A stretch of DNA of 64,000 nt from the NCBI RefSeq assembly GCF_944390845.1, contig NZ_CALXRM010000007.1:1-64000 (forward strand). The letters are read 5' to 3'. The stretch comes from an uncultured Brachyspira sp. GTDB lineage: Bacteria > Spirochaetota > Brachyspiria > Brachyspirales > Brachyspiraceae. Under the pieces are notes generated by a model, which worked only from the letters and a program-made list of their open reading frames with translations, had not been told where the DNA came from and made no database searches. This document shows, piece after piece, positions 9,141-17,326 of the stretch; position 1 is the stretch's first letter; the number at the start of each line of letters is the position of its first letter. The position numbers and the translations under genes are program-made.

Positions 9141-9178
9141 GGAATGCATATTTAATAATATGTATTCCTCTTTTTTTA
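9141..9178 (+). terminator. Terminator after outer membrane paralog 1
   Basis: GGAATGCATATT pairs with AATATGTATTCC, followed by TCTTTTTTT. It closely resembles the terminator after the second paralog. Confidence 0.85.
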
Positions 9179-9260
9179 TCATAATTTTTTTTATTATAAA
9201 TATATTATAGCTATTGTCGAATATATATGACAATAAAAAATATATAAAGGACTATAAAAA

Positions 9261-9902
9261 ATGAAAAAAATAATAACAATTGCAAGTTTATTAATCATTG
9301 CATTAAGCGGAAATCTGATGGCTAAAACTGGATTTGAGGTAAATGTATTATTTCCTTTCGGAGTAAGTTTAGGAACATACACTGGAACTGATGCTTCTAA
9401 ATACACTAAAGCTGATGCTGGTTTTGAATTTGGTATTCATGTTATACCTGGATATTATTTTGGAATAAGCAATATATCTTTAGGGATAGGTCTTGATATA
9501 GGTTATCAGAAAGATGTATTTGCTTTCGGATTAAAAGGAGAAAAAGGAAGATATGGTGCTTCTTTTGACAGCTTCCATCTTGGTTTGCTTCCTAGAATAG
9601 ATTTAGCTTTCATCTCTATAGGTGTGGGAGGAGGATTCAAATTCCCTATAGCTGGACTTATGTATGATAAAAGAGGAGCAAACGGCATAGCTCAAGCTAG
9701 TATGTATGATACAAAAACTATATATAGAGAATTTAATAAACCTTTTATACCTTATGTAAAAGTAGCTCTTGATTTCATTTTGCCTCTTAATTTAACAGCT
9801 GGTATTTATATTGCTTATGATATACCATTTATGGAAAGTAAAACTTATGACTTCAAATTATCTAGTGTAGATTTAGGTGCTCAGCTTGGTATAAGATTCT
9901 AA
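9261..9902 (+). CDS. Outer membrane beta-barrel-like protein, tandem paralog 2
   Basis: A 213-residue paralog of the preceding protein. It has a signal peptide ending LMA before KTGF, the shared core ADAGFEFGIHVIPGYYFGIS, glycine/aromatic strands (LSLGIGLDIGYQKDVFAFG equivalent) and a C-terminal GIRF typical of outer membrane barrels. AAAGGA lies upstream of the ATG. The middle loops differ most from paralog 1, as expected for surface-exposed segments. Function is unknown. Confidence 0.75.
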   Translation: MKKIITIASLLIIALSGNLMAKTGFEVNVLFPFGVSLGTYTGTDASKYTKADAGFEFGIHVIPGYYFGISNISLGIGLDIGYQKDVFAFGLKGEKGRYGASFDSFHLGLLPRIDLAFISIGVGGGFKFPIAGLMYDKRGANGIAQASMYDTKTIYREFNKPFIPYVKVALDFILPLNLTAGIYIAYDIPFMESKTYDFKLSSVDLGAQLGIRF

Positions 9903-9925
9903 TTGTAAAAAATGAATTTAATATA

Positions 9926-9962
9926 AAAGGAATGCATACATATAATATGCGTTCCTTTTTTA
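9926..9962 (+). terminator. Terminator after outer membrane paralog 2
   Basis: AAAGGAATGCATA pairs with TATGCGTTCCTTT (one G-U pair) and is followed by T residues. Confidence 0.85.
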
Positions 9963-9985
9963 TATGATTTCCCATTCCTAAATTA

Positions 9986-10002
9986 GGGGTGGGCGGGCGG
10001 GC
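9986..10002. repeat. Remnant of family 1 repeat (GGGCGGG cluster)
   Basis: GGGGTGGGCGGGCGGGC is an isolated GC-rich block of the kind that marks family 1 ends and arms. The rest of the unit is not recognisable, so this is either a decayed remnant or a chance likeness. Confidence 0.35.
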
Positions 10003-10097
10003 AGAATAAAACAATAAAAAAAATTTAAATGCCTTTATAATTCAGCACTATAAAATAATTTTATATTTCTTTTTATAAAAAATAATAAACTTCTTTA

Positions 10098-10126
10098 TTG
10101 ACTTTTACGATATTATCTTATATAAT
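10098..10126 (+). promoter_or_regulatory. Sigma70-type promoter of the lysine gene cluster
   Basis: TTGACT (10098-10103), 17 nt, then TATAAT (10121-10126). This near-consensus promoter puts the transcript start near 10133, ahead of a short leader ORF and the deacetylase/dapA/dapB/dapH genes. Confidence 0.8.
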
Positions 10127-10157
10127 AATACTATCAATAATTTTTAAGGAGTTTGGA

Positions 10158-10286
10158 ATGTACTCTTTGTTCACCTGTAATACAACCCAGAATAGTACTA
10201 ATTCTTCTAGCTATTCAAATATTTATTTTCAACTTTCTAAATTCTATAAATCTTTCAAACGCAACTTATCAAAATCTAAGAAGTAA
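10158..10286 (+). CDS. Probable Lys-rich leader peptide, 42 aa
   Basis: A short ORF starting 25 bp after the expected transcript start, with AAGGAG 6 nt before the ATG. The peptide is Asn/Ser/Thr-rich in its first half; its last part (KFYKSFKRNLSKSKK, then stop) has six Lys and one Arg in 15 residues. It precedes the lysine/diaminopimelate genes and is followed by a possible hairpin at 10342-10377. This layout fits a leader peptide that senses charged tRNA-Lys by stalling. Promoter, ribosome site and composition are seen; attenuation is inferred. It is not a known family. Confidence 0.55.
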   Translation: MYSLFTCNTTQNSTNSSSYSNIYFQLSKFYKSFKRNLSKSKK

Positions 10287-10341
10287 TACTCTAATATAAT
10301 TCTTTATTTAAATAATAAAACATATATAATAATTTTTTAAT

Positions 10342-10377
10342 AACAGTATTTTATATACAATATGGTATAACTGTTTT
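10342..10377 (+). terminator. Possible attenuator hairpin
   Basis: AACAGT (10342-10347) pairs with ACTGTT (10370-10375), and TATAC (10354-10358) with GTATA (10365-10369), with a 6-nt bulge, followed by a short T-run. It lies between the leader ORF and the deacetylase gene. It is AT-rich and only moderately convincing. Confidence 0.35.
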
Positions 10378-10403
10378 AAAAAACTAACAAGGCGTATAAA
10401 ATA

Positions 10404-11591
10404 ATGCAAAATAGTAATTCTATAATATCAGATGATATACTCTTATCTATGAGAGAGTTTTTAATAGATTTAAGGAGAGATTTACATTCTCACCCAGAGC
10501 TAGGCTTTGAGGAATTCAGAACTATGGAGAAAATATCTTCTATACTTAAATCACTTAATATAAATCATAAAACACAGGTAGCAAAAACAGGCATAATAGC
10601 AGATATTGAAGGAGAAGATAAAACTTTTACAGTAGCATTCAGAGCTGATATAGATGCTTTACCTATGGAAGATAAAAAAAATTGCTCATATTCTTCAAAA
10701 AACAAGGGTAAATGTCATTCTTGCGGACATGATGTTCATACTACTATACTTACAGGAATAGCAAAATATTTTTCAGAAGTTACACCTCCATGTAATATAA
10801 GATTAATATATCAGCCTGCAGAAGAAACTACAGGCGGTGCATTACCTATGATTAATGAGGGAGCTTTAGAAAATGTTAATGTTATTTATGGGCTTCATGT
10901 ACGTCCGGAAATAAGAGTTGGACAAATAAGTACTAAATACGGTTCAATGTATGCAAGTTCTAATATGTTTGAAGTGCATATAAAAGGCAAATCAGCACAT
11001 GGAGCAAAATCATATAATGGAATTGATGCTATAATAGTAGCTTCTCATATTATAACACAGCTTCATAGTTATATATCTGCCTTTACTGACGGAACTACAA
11101 GACTTCATATAGGCACTATAAATGGAGGAACTGCTAATAATATTGTAGCTGATAATGTAAAAATGGAAGGCATTATTAGAATGTTATGCGATGATGAAAC
11201 TAGAAACAAAAGATTAAATATAATAAAAAATATAGTTATAAATACTGGCAATAATTTTGGTGCTGAAGCTGAGTTTATAGATATACCTTCTTATCCTGCT
11301 TTAATAAATCATGATGAGGCAGTTAATATTATAAGAGAATCAGCATCAGAAATTTTAGGAAAAGAAAATTGCCTAGAAGAAAATGCCAATATGACAACTG
11401 AAGACTTCAGTTATTATCTTCAAAGAGTAAAAGGCTCATTTTTCAGTTTAGGTGTTTCAAATGATAAAATAAATGCACCTATACACAATGGACTTTTTGA
11501 TATAGATGAAGAAGCTATTAATATAGGAGTGAAAACACAATTATTAAATGTTTATAACACTTATAAAAATAAAAATAAGTTTATAAATTAA
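10404..11591 (+). CDS. M20D amidohydrolase, probable N-acetyl-diaminopimelate deacetylase
   Basis: A 395-residue metallo-amidohydrolase of the M20D family. Metal-site motifs are in order: SCGHDVHTTIL (Cys, His), QPAEETTGGA (Glu pair), GLHVRPE (His) and a C-terminal PIHNGLF (His). The family includes hippurate hydrolases, amino acid amidohydrolases and the N-acetyl-diaminopimelate deacetylase YkuR of Bacillus. Its position ahead of dapA, dapB and dapH makes the deacetylase role the best choice: removal of acetate from N-acetyl-LL-diaminopimelate. AAGGCG precedes the ATG. The substrate is inferred from context. Confidence 0.82.
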   Translation: MQNSNSIISDDILLSMREFLIDLRRDLHSHPELGFEEFRTMEKISSILKSLNINHKTQVAKTGIIADIEGEDKTFTVAFRADIDALPMEDKKNCSYSSKNKGKCHSCGHDVHTTILTGIAKYFSEVTPPCNIRLIYQPAEETTGGALPMINEGALENVNVIYGLHVRPEIRVGQISTKYGSMYASSNMFEVHIKGKSAHGAKSYNGIDAIIVASHIITQLHSYISAFTDGTTRLHIGTINGGTANNIVADNVKMEGIIRMLCDDETRNKRLNIIKNIVINTGNNFGAEAEFIDIPSYPALINHDEAVNIIRESASEILGKENCLEENANMTTEDFSYYLQRVKGSFFSLGVSNDKINAPIHNGLFDIDEEAINIGVKTQLLNVYNTYKNKNKFIN

Positions 11592-11660
11592 CATAATTAT
11601 TTTTTATAATTTACTATGGTAAAAAAATAAAATGCAATATATAATTAAAGGAGATTGAAT

Positions 11661-12542
11661 ATGTCATTATTTGAAGGAGCAGGTGTAGCTTTAATAACAC
11701 CATTTACAAAAGATAATCAGGTTAACTATACAAAATTAGAGGAGTTAATTGAATTTCAAATAGCAAATAAAACAGATGCTATTATTGCCGCAGGTACAAC
11801 AGCTGAAAGTGCAACACTTACTGCTGAAGAAAGAATGGAAGTTATAAAATTCTGTATCGAGCGTACTAAAAAAAGAACTTTGGTAATTGCAGGAACTGGA
11901 ACAAATAATACAGCAACCGCAGTAGAGTTCAGTAAAAAATCTTATGAATATGGTGCTGATATAGTAATGGCAGTAACTCCATACTATAATAAAGGTAATG
12001 AAAGCGGACTTATAGATTATTTCAAACAAATAGCTGCAAGTGTTAAATGTCCTGTTATAATGTATAATGTGCCTTCAAGAACCGGAGTTAAATTATCACT
12101 TAATGTTATAAAAACTTTATCTGAAGTTTCAAATATTAATGGTATTAAAGAAGCAAGCGGGGATATTAGTTATGTAGCTGATATAGCAAATATTGCACCT
12201 AACTTGGATATATATTCTGGTAATGATGATATGGTTACTCCAATGCTTGCTTTAGGTGCTAAAGGGGTTATATCTGTTACAAGCAATATTATACCTAAAG
12301 AAAATCATGACATGGTTATGAATTTCCTTAATGGTAATGTTAATGAAGCTATTAAAGCTCAAGTTAAATATATAGATTTAGTAAGAGCTATGTTTATAGA
12401 AACTAATCCTGTACCTATAAAAGAAGCTATGAACATAATGGGTTTTGAAGTTGGTGAATGCCGTTCGCCATTGGGACCTTTAAGTGATAAAAATAGAGAA
12501 TATGTAAGACAAATATTAAATAAATACGGATTAAAAAAATAA
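11661..12542 (+). CDS. dapA: 4-hydroxy-tetrahydrodipicolinate synthase
   Basis: A 293-residue DapA of typical length. It condenses pyruvate and aspartate semialdehyde in the first committed step to diaminopimelate and lysine. Seen are the TTAESATL loop (TTGE-type in relatives), the catalytic Tyr in MYNVPSRTGV, and the Schiff-base Lys in GIKEASGD. The start is the ATG at 11661, 7 nt after AAAGGAG; a longer frame starting with TTG at 11655 would begin too close to the ribosome site. It is followed by dapB after 21 bp. Confidence 0.95.
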   Translation: MSLFEGAGVALITPFTKDNQVNYTKLEELIEFQIANKTDAIIAAGTTAESATLTAEERMEVIKFCIERTKKRTLVIAGTGTNNTATAVEFSKKSYEYGADIVMAVTPYYNKGNESGLIDYFKQIAASVKCPVIMYNVPSRTGVKLSLNVIKTLSEVSNINGIKEASGDISYVADIANIAPNLDIYSGNDDMVTPMLALGAKGVISVTSNIIPKENHDMVMNFLNGNVNEAIKAQVKYIDLVRAMFIETNPVPIKEAMNIMGFEVGECRSPLGPLSDKNREYVRQILNKYGLKK

Positions 12543-12563
12543 ATATTTAAATCGGAGTAAAAA

Positions 12564-13259
12564 ATGAAAGTAATGATACATGGAACTGGAGTTATGAGCT
12601 CTATATTAAAAGAGGTTATAATGCAGGAAAAAGAATTAGAAATCACTGCTTTTGCTGATGACTTCACTAATGAAAAAGGAGATGTAATTATAGACTTCTC
12701 TCATTTCTCAAGACTTCCTGCTATGATTGAATATTCTATTAAAAATAATATACCGATGGTTATTTGTACTACTGGTTATGATGAAACTATGCTTGCTAAA
12801 ATTGTTGAAGCTTCTATAAAAGTACCTATAGTATTATCTTCAAATACTTGTATAGGTATCAATTTAATGAATGAAGTTGTTTCTAAAATTGCACCTTTAT
12901 TAAATGATTTTGATATTGAGATTGTAGAAACTCACCATAATAGAAAAGTGGATTCTCCAAGCGGTACTGCTAAAACTCTTTATAATGTTATTAATGATGC
13001 TCTAAATAATGAAATGACTGCTGTAAACGGAAGAAACGGTCTTCATGCAAGAGATAAAAAAGAAATAGGAATACACTCTATAAGAGGCGGTTCTGTAGTT
13101 GGAGAACATAGTGTTATTTTCTATGGAGATGATGAGATAATAGAAATTAAACATACTTCTACTTCAAGGAGAATTTTTGCAAAAGGTGCTATTAAAGCTG
13201 CTAAATTCCTTGTAGGAAAAAAACCTGGTCTTTACAGAATGAAAGAAGTATTATCATAA
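12564..13259 (+). CDS. dapB: 4-hydroxy-tetrahydrodipicolinate reductase
   Basis: A 231-residue DapB, of the shorter form. An N-terminal nucleotide-binding loop MIHGTGVMSS replaces the classic GxxGRMG. The conserved ETHHNRKVDSPSGTAKTL segment carries the catalytic His and the substrate-binding loop, and SIRGGSVVGEH follows. It reduces the DapA product with NAD(P)H. CGGAG precedes the ATG. It lies between dapA and dapH in one operon. Confidence 0.94.
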   Translation: MKVMIHGTGVMSSILKEVIMQEKELEITAFADDFTNEKGDVIIDFSHFSRLPAMIEYSIKNNIPMVICTTGYDETMLAKIVEASIKVPIVLSSNTCIGINLMNEVVSKIAPLLNDFDIEIVETHHNRKVDSPSGTAKTLYNVINDALNNEMTAVNGRNGLHARDKKEIGIHSIRGGSVVGEHSVIFYGDDEIIEIKHTSTSRRIFAKGAIKAAKFLVGKKPGLYRMKEVLS

Positions 13260-13297
13260 ATAATTTATATAAAAACTATAATTGAGGAGAAACGGAA

Positions 13298-14008
13298 ATG
13301 GACATGTTAGAAAAGTCAGAAGATATTATTGCTTATATTAAGAATTCTAAGAAGAAAACACCTATAAAAATATATATAAAAGGAAATTTACCTAATCTTC
13401 AAGCAAGTACTAATGCTAAAGTTTTTTCATCAGGTAATTTTCATTTTGTAGTTGGTGATTATGAAGATATACAAACTATATTAACTGAATATAAAAAATT
13501 CATAGATGATTACTATTTGGAAAATGACAGAAGAAATTCTGGAGTACCTACTTTAGATTATACTGCTGTTAATGCTAGAATAGAACCAGGTGCTATAATA
13601 AGAGATAAAGTAAAAATTGGAGACAATGCTGTTATTATGATGGGAGCTATTATCAATATTGGTGCTGAAATCGGTGAAGGCACTATGATAGATATGGGAG
13701 CCGTTTTAGGCGGACGTGCTATTGTAGGAAAGAATTGCCATGTTGGTGCTGGTGCTGTACTTGCTGGAGTTATTGAGCCTCCTTCTGCTAAACCTGTTAT
13801 AATAGAAGATAATGTTGTTATAGGTGCCAATGCTGTTATCATTGAAGGTGTTCATGTTGGCAAGAATGCTGTTATAGGTGCCGGTGCTGTTGTTTTAGAA
13901 GATGTTGAGGAAAATCAAGTTGTTGCTGGTAACCCTGCTAAAGTTATAAAGACTAAAGATGAAAAAACTGCTGATAAAACTAAATTAGTAGATGATTTGA
14001 GAAAATAA
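13298..14008 (+). CDS. dapH: Tetrahydrodipicolinate N-acetyltransferase
   Basis: A 236-residue acetyltransferase, the same length as Bacillus DapH. A short N-terminal alpha/beta domain is followed by a left-handed beta-helix of hexapeptide repeats (for example [20 protein letters not shown], then [19 protein letters not shown]). It acetylates tetrahydrodipicolinate, defining the acetyl branch of lysine synthesis. GAGGAG lies upstream of the ATG. About 100 bp of its 3' end occurs a second time at 15683-15783. Confidence 0.94.
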   Translation: MDMLEKSEDIIAYIKNSKKKTPIKIYIKGNLPNLQASTNAKVFSSGNFHFVVGDYEDIQTILTEYKKFIDDYYLENDRRNSGVPTLDYTAVNARIEPGAIIRDKVKIGDNAVIMMGAIINIGAEIGEGTMIDMGAVLGGRAIVGKNCHVGAGAVLAGVIEPPSAKPVIIEDNVVIGANAVIIEGVHVGKNAVIGAGAVVLEDVEENQVVAGNPAKVIKTKDEKTADKTKLVDDLRK

Positions 14009-14042
14009 TAATTAAAAAACTTAATATTTAGATAAAATATTA

Positions 14043-14082
14043 ATTGCAGTTTATAATATTTTTTATAAGCTGCAATTTTTTT
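14043..14082 (+). terminator. Terminator after dapH
   Basis: ATTGCAG and TTATAA pair with TTATAA and CTGCAAT, followed by seven T residues. This ends the deacetylase-dapA-dapB-dapH transcript. Confidence 0.8.
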
Positions 14083-14225
14083 ATATTCATTTTTTTAAAA
14101 TATTAATATAAATAATTTGTATTTTTTGTAAAAAGTTTATTTTATTAATAATTTATGAACTATAATTTGTTTATTAATTTTTTTTTTTTATAATTTTATC
14201 ATATAAAAATACTAGGAGTTAAAAT

Positions 14226-14735
14226 ATGAAAAAATTTTTATCTATTTTTATGGTAACATTAATATTAATTAGTTTGCCATCATGCAGTAATGCAAAACCA
14301 ACAGATCCAAAACAAAATTTTGAGAGTTACAGATTAAATGATAATGTGACTCTTCAAAAAGAAAATGATAGACTTTCCTTGAATAATTCTAAGGAAGAAA
14401 ATATTTCTATAACATCAAGTAAGCTAGATAATAATTATATTGTTTCTGTATTTGCTAAAAAAGAAAATGTAAAAATTAATTTGTCGTATAATAATAATGA
14501 TTTATTTCCAAATAAAGTATCAATTAGTGATGATGAAAAAATATTAGATGGATATATAAAAAATTATGATAAAGTAAATGGTACTTTTGATATAATTTGG
14601 GATAATAATGGATTAACTGTTAATAATTTTTTGGATTTGAAATTAAAAGAAACAATATCAGAAATATTATATTCTAATTTAGATGAAGAAACAAAATATG
14701 AGGCTAATATAATGTTAGTATCATATACTGTATAA
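14226..14735 (+). CDS. Lipoprotein, apparently truncated by an in-frame stop
   Basis: A 169-residue lipoprotein with a signal peptide and lipobox (SLPSC, Cys about residue 20), then a hydrophilic Asn/Asp/Lys-rich domain of unknown fold. The stop TAA at 14733-14735 looks recent. The same frame continues for 36 sense codons to a second TAA at 14844-14846 and encodes a membrane helix. A single CAA-to-TAA change would explain it. AGGAG precedes the ATG. It belongs to the segment placed between dapH and the aminotransferase. It could be a pseudogene or a shortened functional form. Confidence 0.6.
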   Translation: MKKFLSIFMVTLILISLPSCSNAKPTDPKQNFESYRLNDNVTLQKENDRLSLNNSKEENISITSSKLDNNYIVSVFAKKENVKINLSYNNNDLFPNKVSISDDEKILDGYIKNYDKVNGTFDIIWDNNGLTVNNFLDLKLKETISEILYSNLDEETKYEANIMLVSYTV

Positions 14736-14846
14736 GATGCTATAAATGAATATATATCTTCTAATAATTCTAGATTTATGTGGATTTTTGCTGTTATAAC
14801 TTTTGGTGGTCTTATTATATGGGGATTAGGTCAAATTTTTGCTTAA
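14736..14846 (+). pseudogene. Orphaned C-terminal membrane helix of the preceding lipoprotein
   Basis: In frame with the upstream gene after its TAA stop, 36 codons encode DAINEYISSNNSRF and then a hydrophobic helix (MWIFAVITFGGLIIWGLG) before the next stop. There is no separate ribosome site. This is best read as the cut-off tail of the lipoprotein. Confidence 0.55.
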
Positions 14847-14930
14847 AGTTATTATAATATAAATATATTTTACAAATATATTTATATATATGTTTATTAC
14901 ATATATGATTTAATTTAAGGATTTTACATA

Positions 14931-15569
14931 ATGATTATATCAAAAACAATATTTTATATACCAGCATTGTTAATATTATTTTCTTTTAATCTTTTTGCTA
15001 ATTTTAAATTTGGAATAAGCCCTAGATTAGGTGCGGATATCAATATAGCTGAAACTAAAGATTATAATAGTGTATTATTAGATCCAAGATTAGATATAAA
15101 TTTTCAAATAGGATATGGATTTAAATTAAATAATGTTAATTTATTAAGTGGTATAGATCTTTTATTTGATTTTGGTATTAATGAGCATATGGTATCTGTA
15201 ATCGATAAAAATACATCTTTGATTAACAGAGTATCAGCATTCGGAATATATACAGGAGTAGCTTTAAAATTTGATTTAACTAAAAATAATCAAAATCTTC
15301 TTGTAGGAATATCTTCAGGAGTGCAGTTTAATCCCTTAATAAATATGAATTATAAATCAGTTCCAATATCTCCTTATGTAAGATTATCATTTGAAAGGAA
15401 ATTCTTTGAAACAGAAAAAACAGATTTCATTGCTGGTGTCCATTTATCTTATGAAAATATGATTTTTAATGCTAATGATATGAATAATCTATTTGCTTCT
15501 CATACTGTTAAACAATATCATTCTGTAGGTTTGATGTTTAGCTTCGGATTTTTCTTTGAGAATAGATAA
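14931..15569 (+). CDS. Outer membrane beta-barrel-like protein
   Basis: A 212-residue protein with an N-terminal signal (about 1-23, ending NLFA before NFKFG) followed by alternating hydrophobic/aromatic strands and a C-terminal strand rich in Phe (SFGFFFENR). Its size and layout recall the pair at 8.4-9.9 kb, but the sequence is clearly different. It follows the interrupted lipoprotein gene and ends in its own terminator. Role unknown. Confidence 0.65.
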   Translation: MIISKTIFYIPALLILFSFNLFANFKFGISPRLGADINIAETKDYNSVLLDPRLDINFQIGYGFKLNNVNLLSGIDLLFDFGINEHMVSVIDKNTSLINRVSAFGIYTGVALKFDLTKNNQNLLVGISSGVQFNPLINMNYKSVPISPYVRLSFERKFFETEKTDFIAGVHLSYENMIFNANDMNNLFASHTVKQYHSVGLMFSFGFFFENR

Positions 15570-15611
15570 TAAACAAGTTAATGATAATTAAATAAAGAAT
15601 ATAAACTAATT

Positions 15612-15646
15612 AAGGTGCTTACTTAAATAAAGTTGGCACCTTTTTT
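15612..15646 (+). terminator. Terminator after the outer membrane gene
   Basis: AAGGTGC and ACTT pair with AAGT and GCACCTT, followed by a run of six T. Confidence 0.8.
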
Positions 15647-15682
15647 ATTGCATTATAATTATTATGGGATGGTAGGCTACCT

Positions 15683-15783
15683 GAGAAAATCAGGTGGTTG
15701 CCGGAAATCCTGCTAAAGTGGTAAAAACTAAAGATGAAAAAACTGCTGATAAAACTAAATTGGTAGATGATTTGAGAAAATAA
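15683..15783 (+). pseudogene. Second copy of the dapH 3' end
   Basis: About 100 bp match the last 33 or so codons of dapH (13908-14008) with roughly ten differences, including the stop TAA; the stretch AAAGATGAAAAAACTGCTGA is identical. It has no start. Two short palindromes abut its left side: GGTAGGCTACC at 15671-15681 and CCTGA/TCAGG at 15680-15694. With dapH it flanks the lipoprotein/outer membrane cargo and lies upstream of the aminotransferase gene. Confidence 0.8.
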
Positions 15784-15796
15784 TTTTCATTAATTT

Positions 15797-15832
15797 AAAG
15801 CCTCTGTATTATAATTGATATAGAGGCTTTTT
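15797..15832 (+). terminator. Terminator after the duplicated dapH tail
   Basis: AAAGCCTCTGTAT pairs with ATATAGAGGCTTT, followed by T residues. It may be the original dapH terminator, now behind the duplicated tail. Confidence 0.8.
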
Positions 15833-15895
15833 ATAATCATTATAATTTCATTAAATATTTTTTATAAAAAATATTCTACTTTTCCATAATACAAA

Positions 15896-15923
15896 TTGAC
15901 AAATTAAATATTTTTGGTAAAAT
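15896..15923 (+). promoter_or_regulatory. Promoter of the aminotransferase gene
   Basis: TTGACA, 16 nt, TAAAAT, about 85 bp upstream of the ATG. The aminotransferase gene can therefore be transcribed apart from dapABH. Confidence 0.65.
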
Positions 15924-16007
15924 ATATGCATTATTATATATAATATTATTGTATATAATATTGAATCTGAATATATTAATTAAAAAAAACATCTATGGAG
16001 AATCGTT

Positions 16008-17141
16008 ATGGAACTCAATAAAAACATAGTTCAAGTGCCATACTCGCTTATAAGAGAATTAACTGAAAAAGCTCAAAAAAAAGAAAATGCTATAATGCTT
16101 ACAATAGGAGAACCTGATTTACAGCCTCCAAAAGAACTTATTGACTATGCATGCCAATATGCTCAAACTCATGCATTACCATATACACAATCCGGCGGAA
16201 GCGATCATTTAAGAGATTTAGTAGCAAAGCATTATAATAAATATTATGGTTCAAATATTAATGCAAATAATGTTACTATGCATATAGGTTCTATGGAAGG
16301 TATTTCATCTGTATTTAGAACTATATTAAATATTGACGATGAAGTTATAATACCAACTCCATTTTTCTCACCCTATGAACAGGCTGTAAAACTTTCTTAT
16401 GGAAAACCAGTATTTTTAGATACTAGACCTGATCATCTTGTACTTAAACCTGAGGCAATAGAAAAAGTAATTACAAATAAAACTAAAGCTATACTTTTCA
16501 GTAATCCGGGAAATCCATCTGGATATATGCTTAAAAAAGAAGAAATGGACGAGCTTGTAAAATATTTTGAGAAAAAAGATATATTCATTATAGCTGATGA
16601 AATATATTCAGCAATATCATTTTATCCATTTACTTCATTTGCTTCTTATCCGTCAATCAAAGATAAAGTTATAGTGCTTAATGGTTTTTCAAAATCTCAT
16701 TCTATGACTGGCTGGAGAATAGGATATAGTATAGCACCAGAGGAAGTTAGAAAATATTTGGTTAATGCAAGCTTTAACAATGTAGGAAGTATGGTTTCTC
16801 TTTCTTGTGCCATTGCTGAATATGCTTTAGAAAATTATCCTGTAATAGAAAGTTTCAGAGATATTTATAAAGAGAGAGCTTTCTTTATGGCTAAAGAATT
16901 AAATGATTTAGGTTTTGAAGTTATAGAACCTAGAGGAGCATTCTATTTATTTGTAGGGTATTCTAAATTCTCAAATGAACCTTCACTTGATTTTTCTATG
17001 CGTTTATTAGATGAAACTGGAGTTGCTGTTGTACCTGGTATTGCTTTTGGAAGTGAAAATTATTTTAGAATTGCTTTAACTCAAGATATACCTTTATTAA
17101 AAGAAGCTGCTAAAAAAATAAGAGATTTCGTTGAAAAATAA
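16008..17141 (+). CDS. patA: PLP aminotransferase, probable N-acetyl-diaminopimelate aminotransferase
   Basis: A 377-residue class I/II aminotransferase. Seen are the substrate loop IGEPDLQPPKE, the NPGNPSGYML segment, ADEIYSA (Asp that binds the PLP ring nitrogen), and NGFSKSHSMTGWRIGY with the PLP-binding Lys and following Arg; FRIALTQ carries the C-terminal Arg. In the acetyl branch of lysine synthesis a PatA-type enzyme aminates the DapH product. Its position just after the dap cluster supports this, though aspartate or aromatic aminotransferase activity is possible. TGGAGAA precedes the ATG. Confidence 0.8.
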   Translation: MELNKNIVQVPYSLIRELTEKAQKKENAIMLTIGEPDLQPPKELIDYACQYAQTHALPYTQSGGSDHLRDLVAKHYNKYYGSNINANNVTMHIGSMEGISSVFRTILNIDDEVIIPTPFFSPYEQAVKLSYGKPVFLDTRPDHLVLKPEAIEKVITNKTKAILFSNPGNPSGYMLKKEEMDELVKYFEKKDIFIIADEIYSAISFYPFTSFASYPSIKDKVIVLNGFSKSHSMTGWRIGYSIAPEEVRKYLVNASFNNVGSMVSLSCAIAEYALENYPVIESFRDIYKERAFFMAKELNDLGFEVIEPRGAFYLFVGYSKFSNEPSLDFSMRLLDETGVAVVPGIAFGSENYFRIALTQDIPLLKEAAKKIRDFVEK

Positions 17142-17326
17142 TCATTAATTTTTTTATTGTAATTTTTTCCTAATAATAAAGCGGAGCGGTGAAAACTGCT
17201 TCGCTTATATACAATTTTTATTACATACCCCTTTAAATTTTATACTTAATGTACACATTTTAACTTAATCAAATTTATTACTTTCTTAGAAATGTTAACA
17301 CCTATAAAAGATTTTGATTATATTTC

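Noticed and set aside
10098-10286. 62-codon version of the leader ORF
   Set aside because: Its TTG start is the -35 box of the promoter, so it would lie upstream of the transcript start; the ATG at 10158 is used instead.
10127-10403. Lysine riboswitch upstream of the dap genes
   Set aside because: The leader lacks the conserved GC-containing L-box segments; it holds a short ORF and AT-rich DNA.
13558-13842. 94-codon antisense frame in dapH
   Set aside because: Shadow of the hexapeptide repeat codons; no start signal and overlaps a certain gene.
17180-17206. AAGCGGAGC/GCTTCGCTT hairpin after the aminotransferase gene as a terminator
   Set aside because: The stem is plausible but no T-run follows, so I did not list it.
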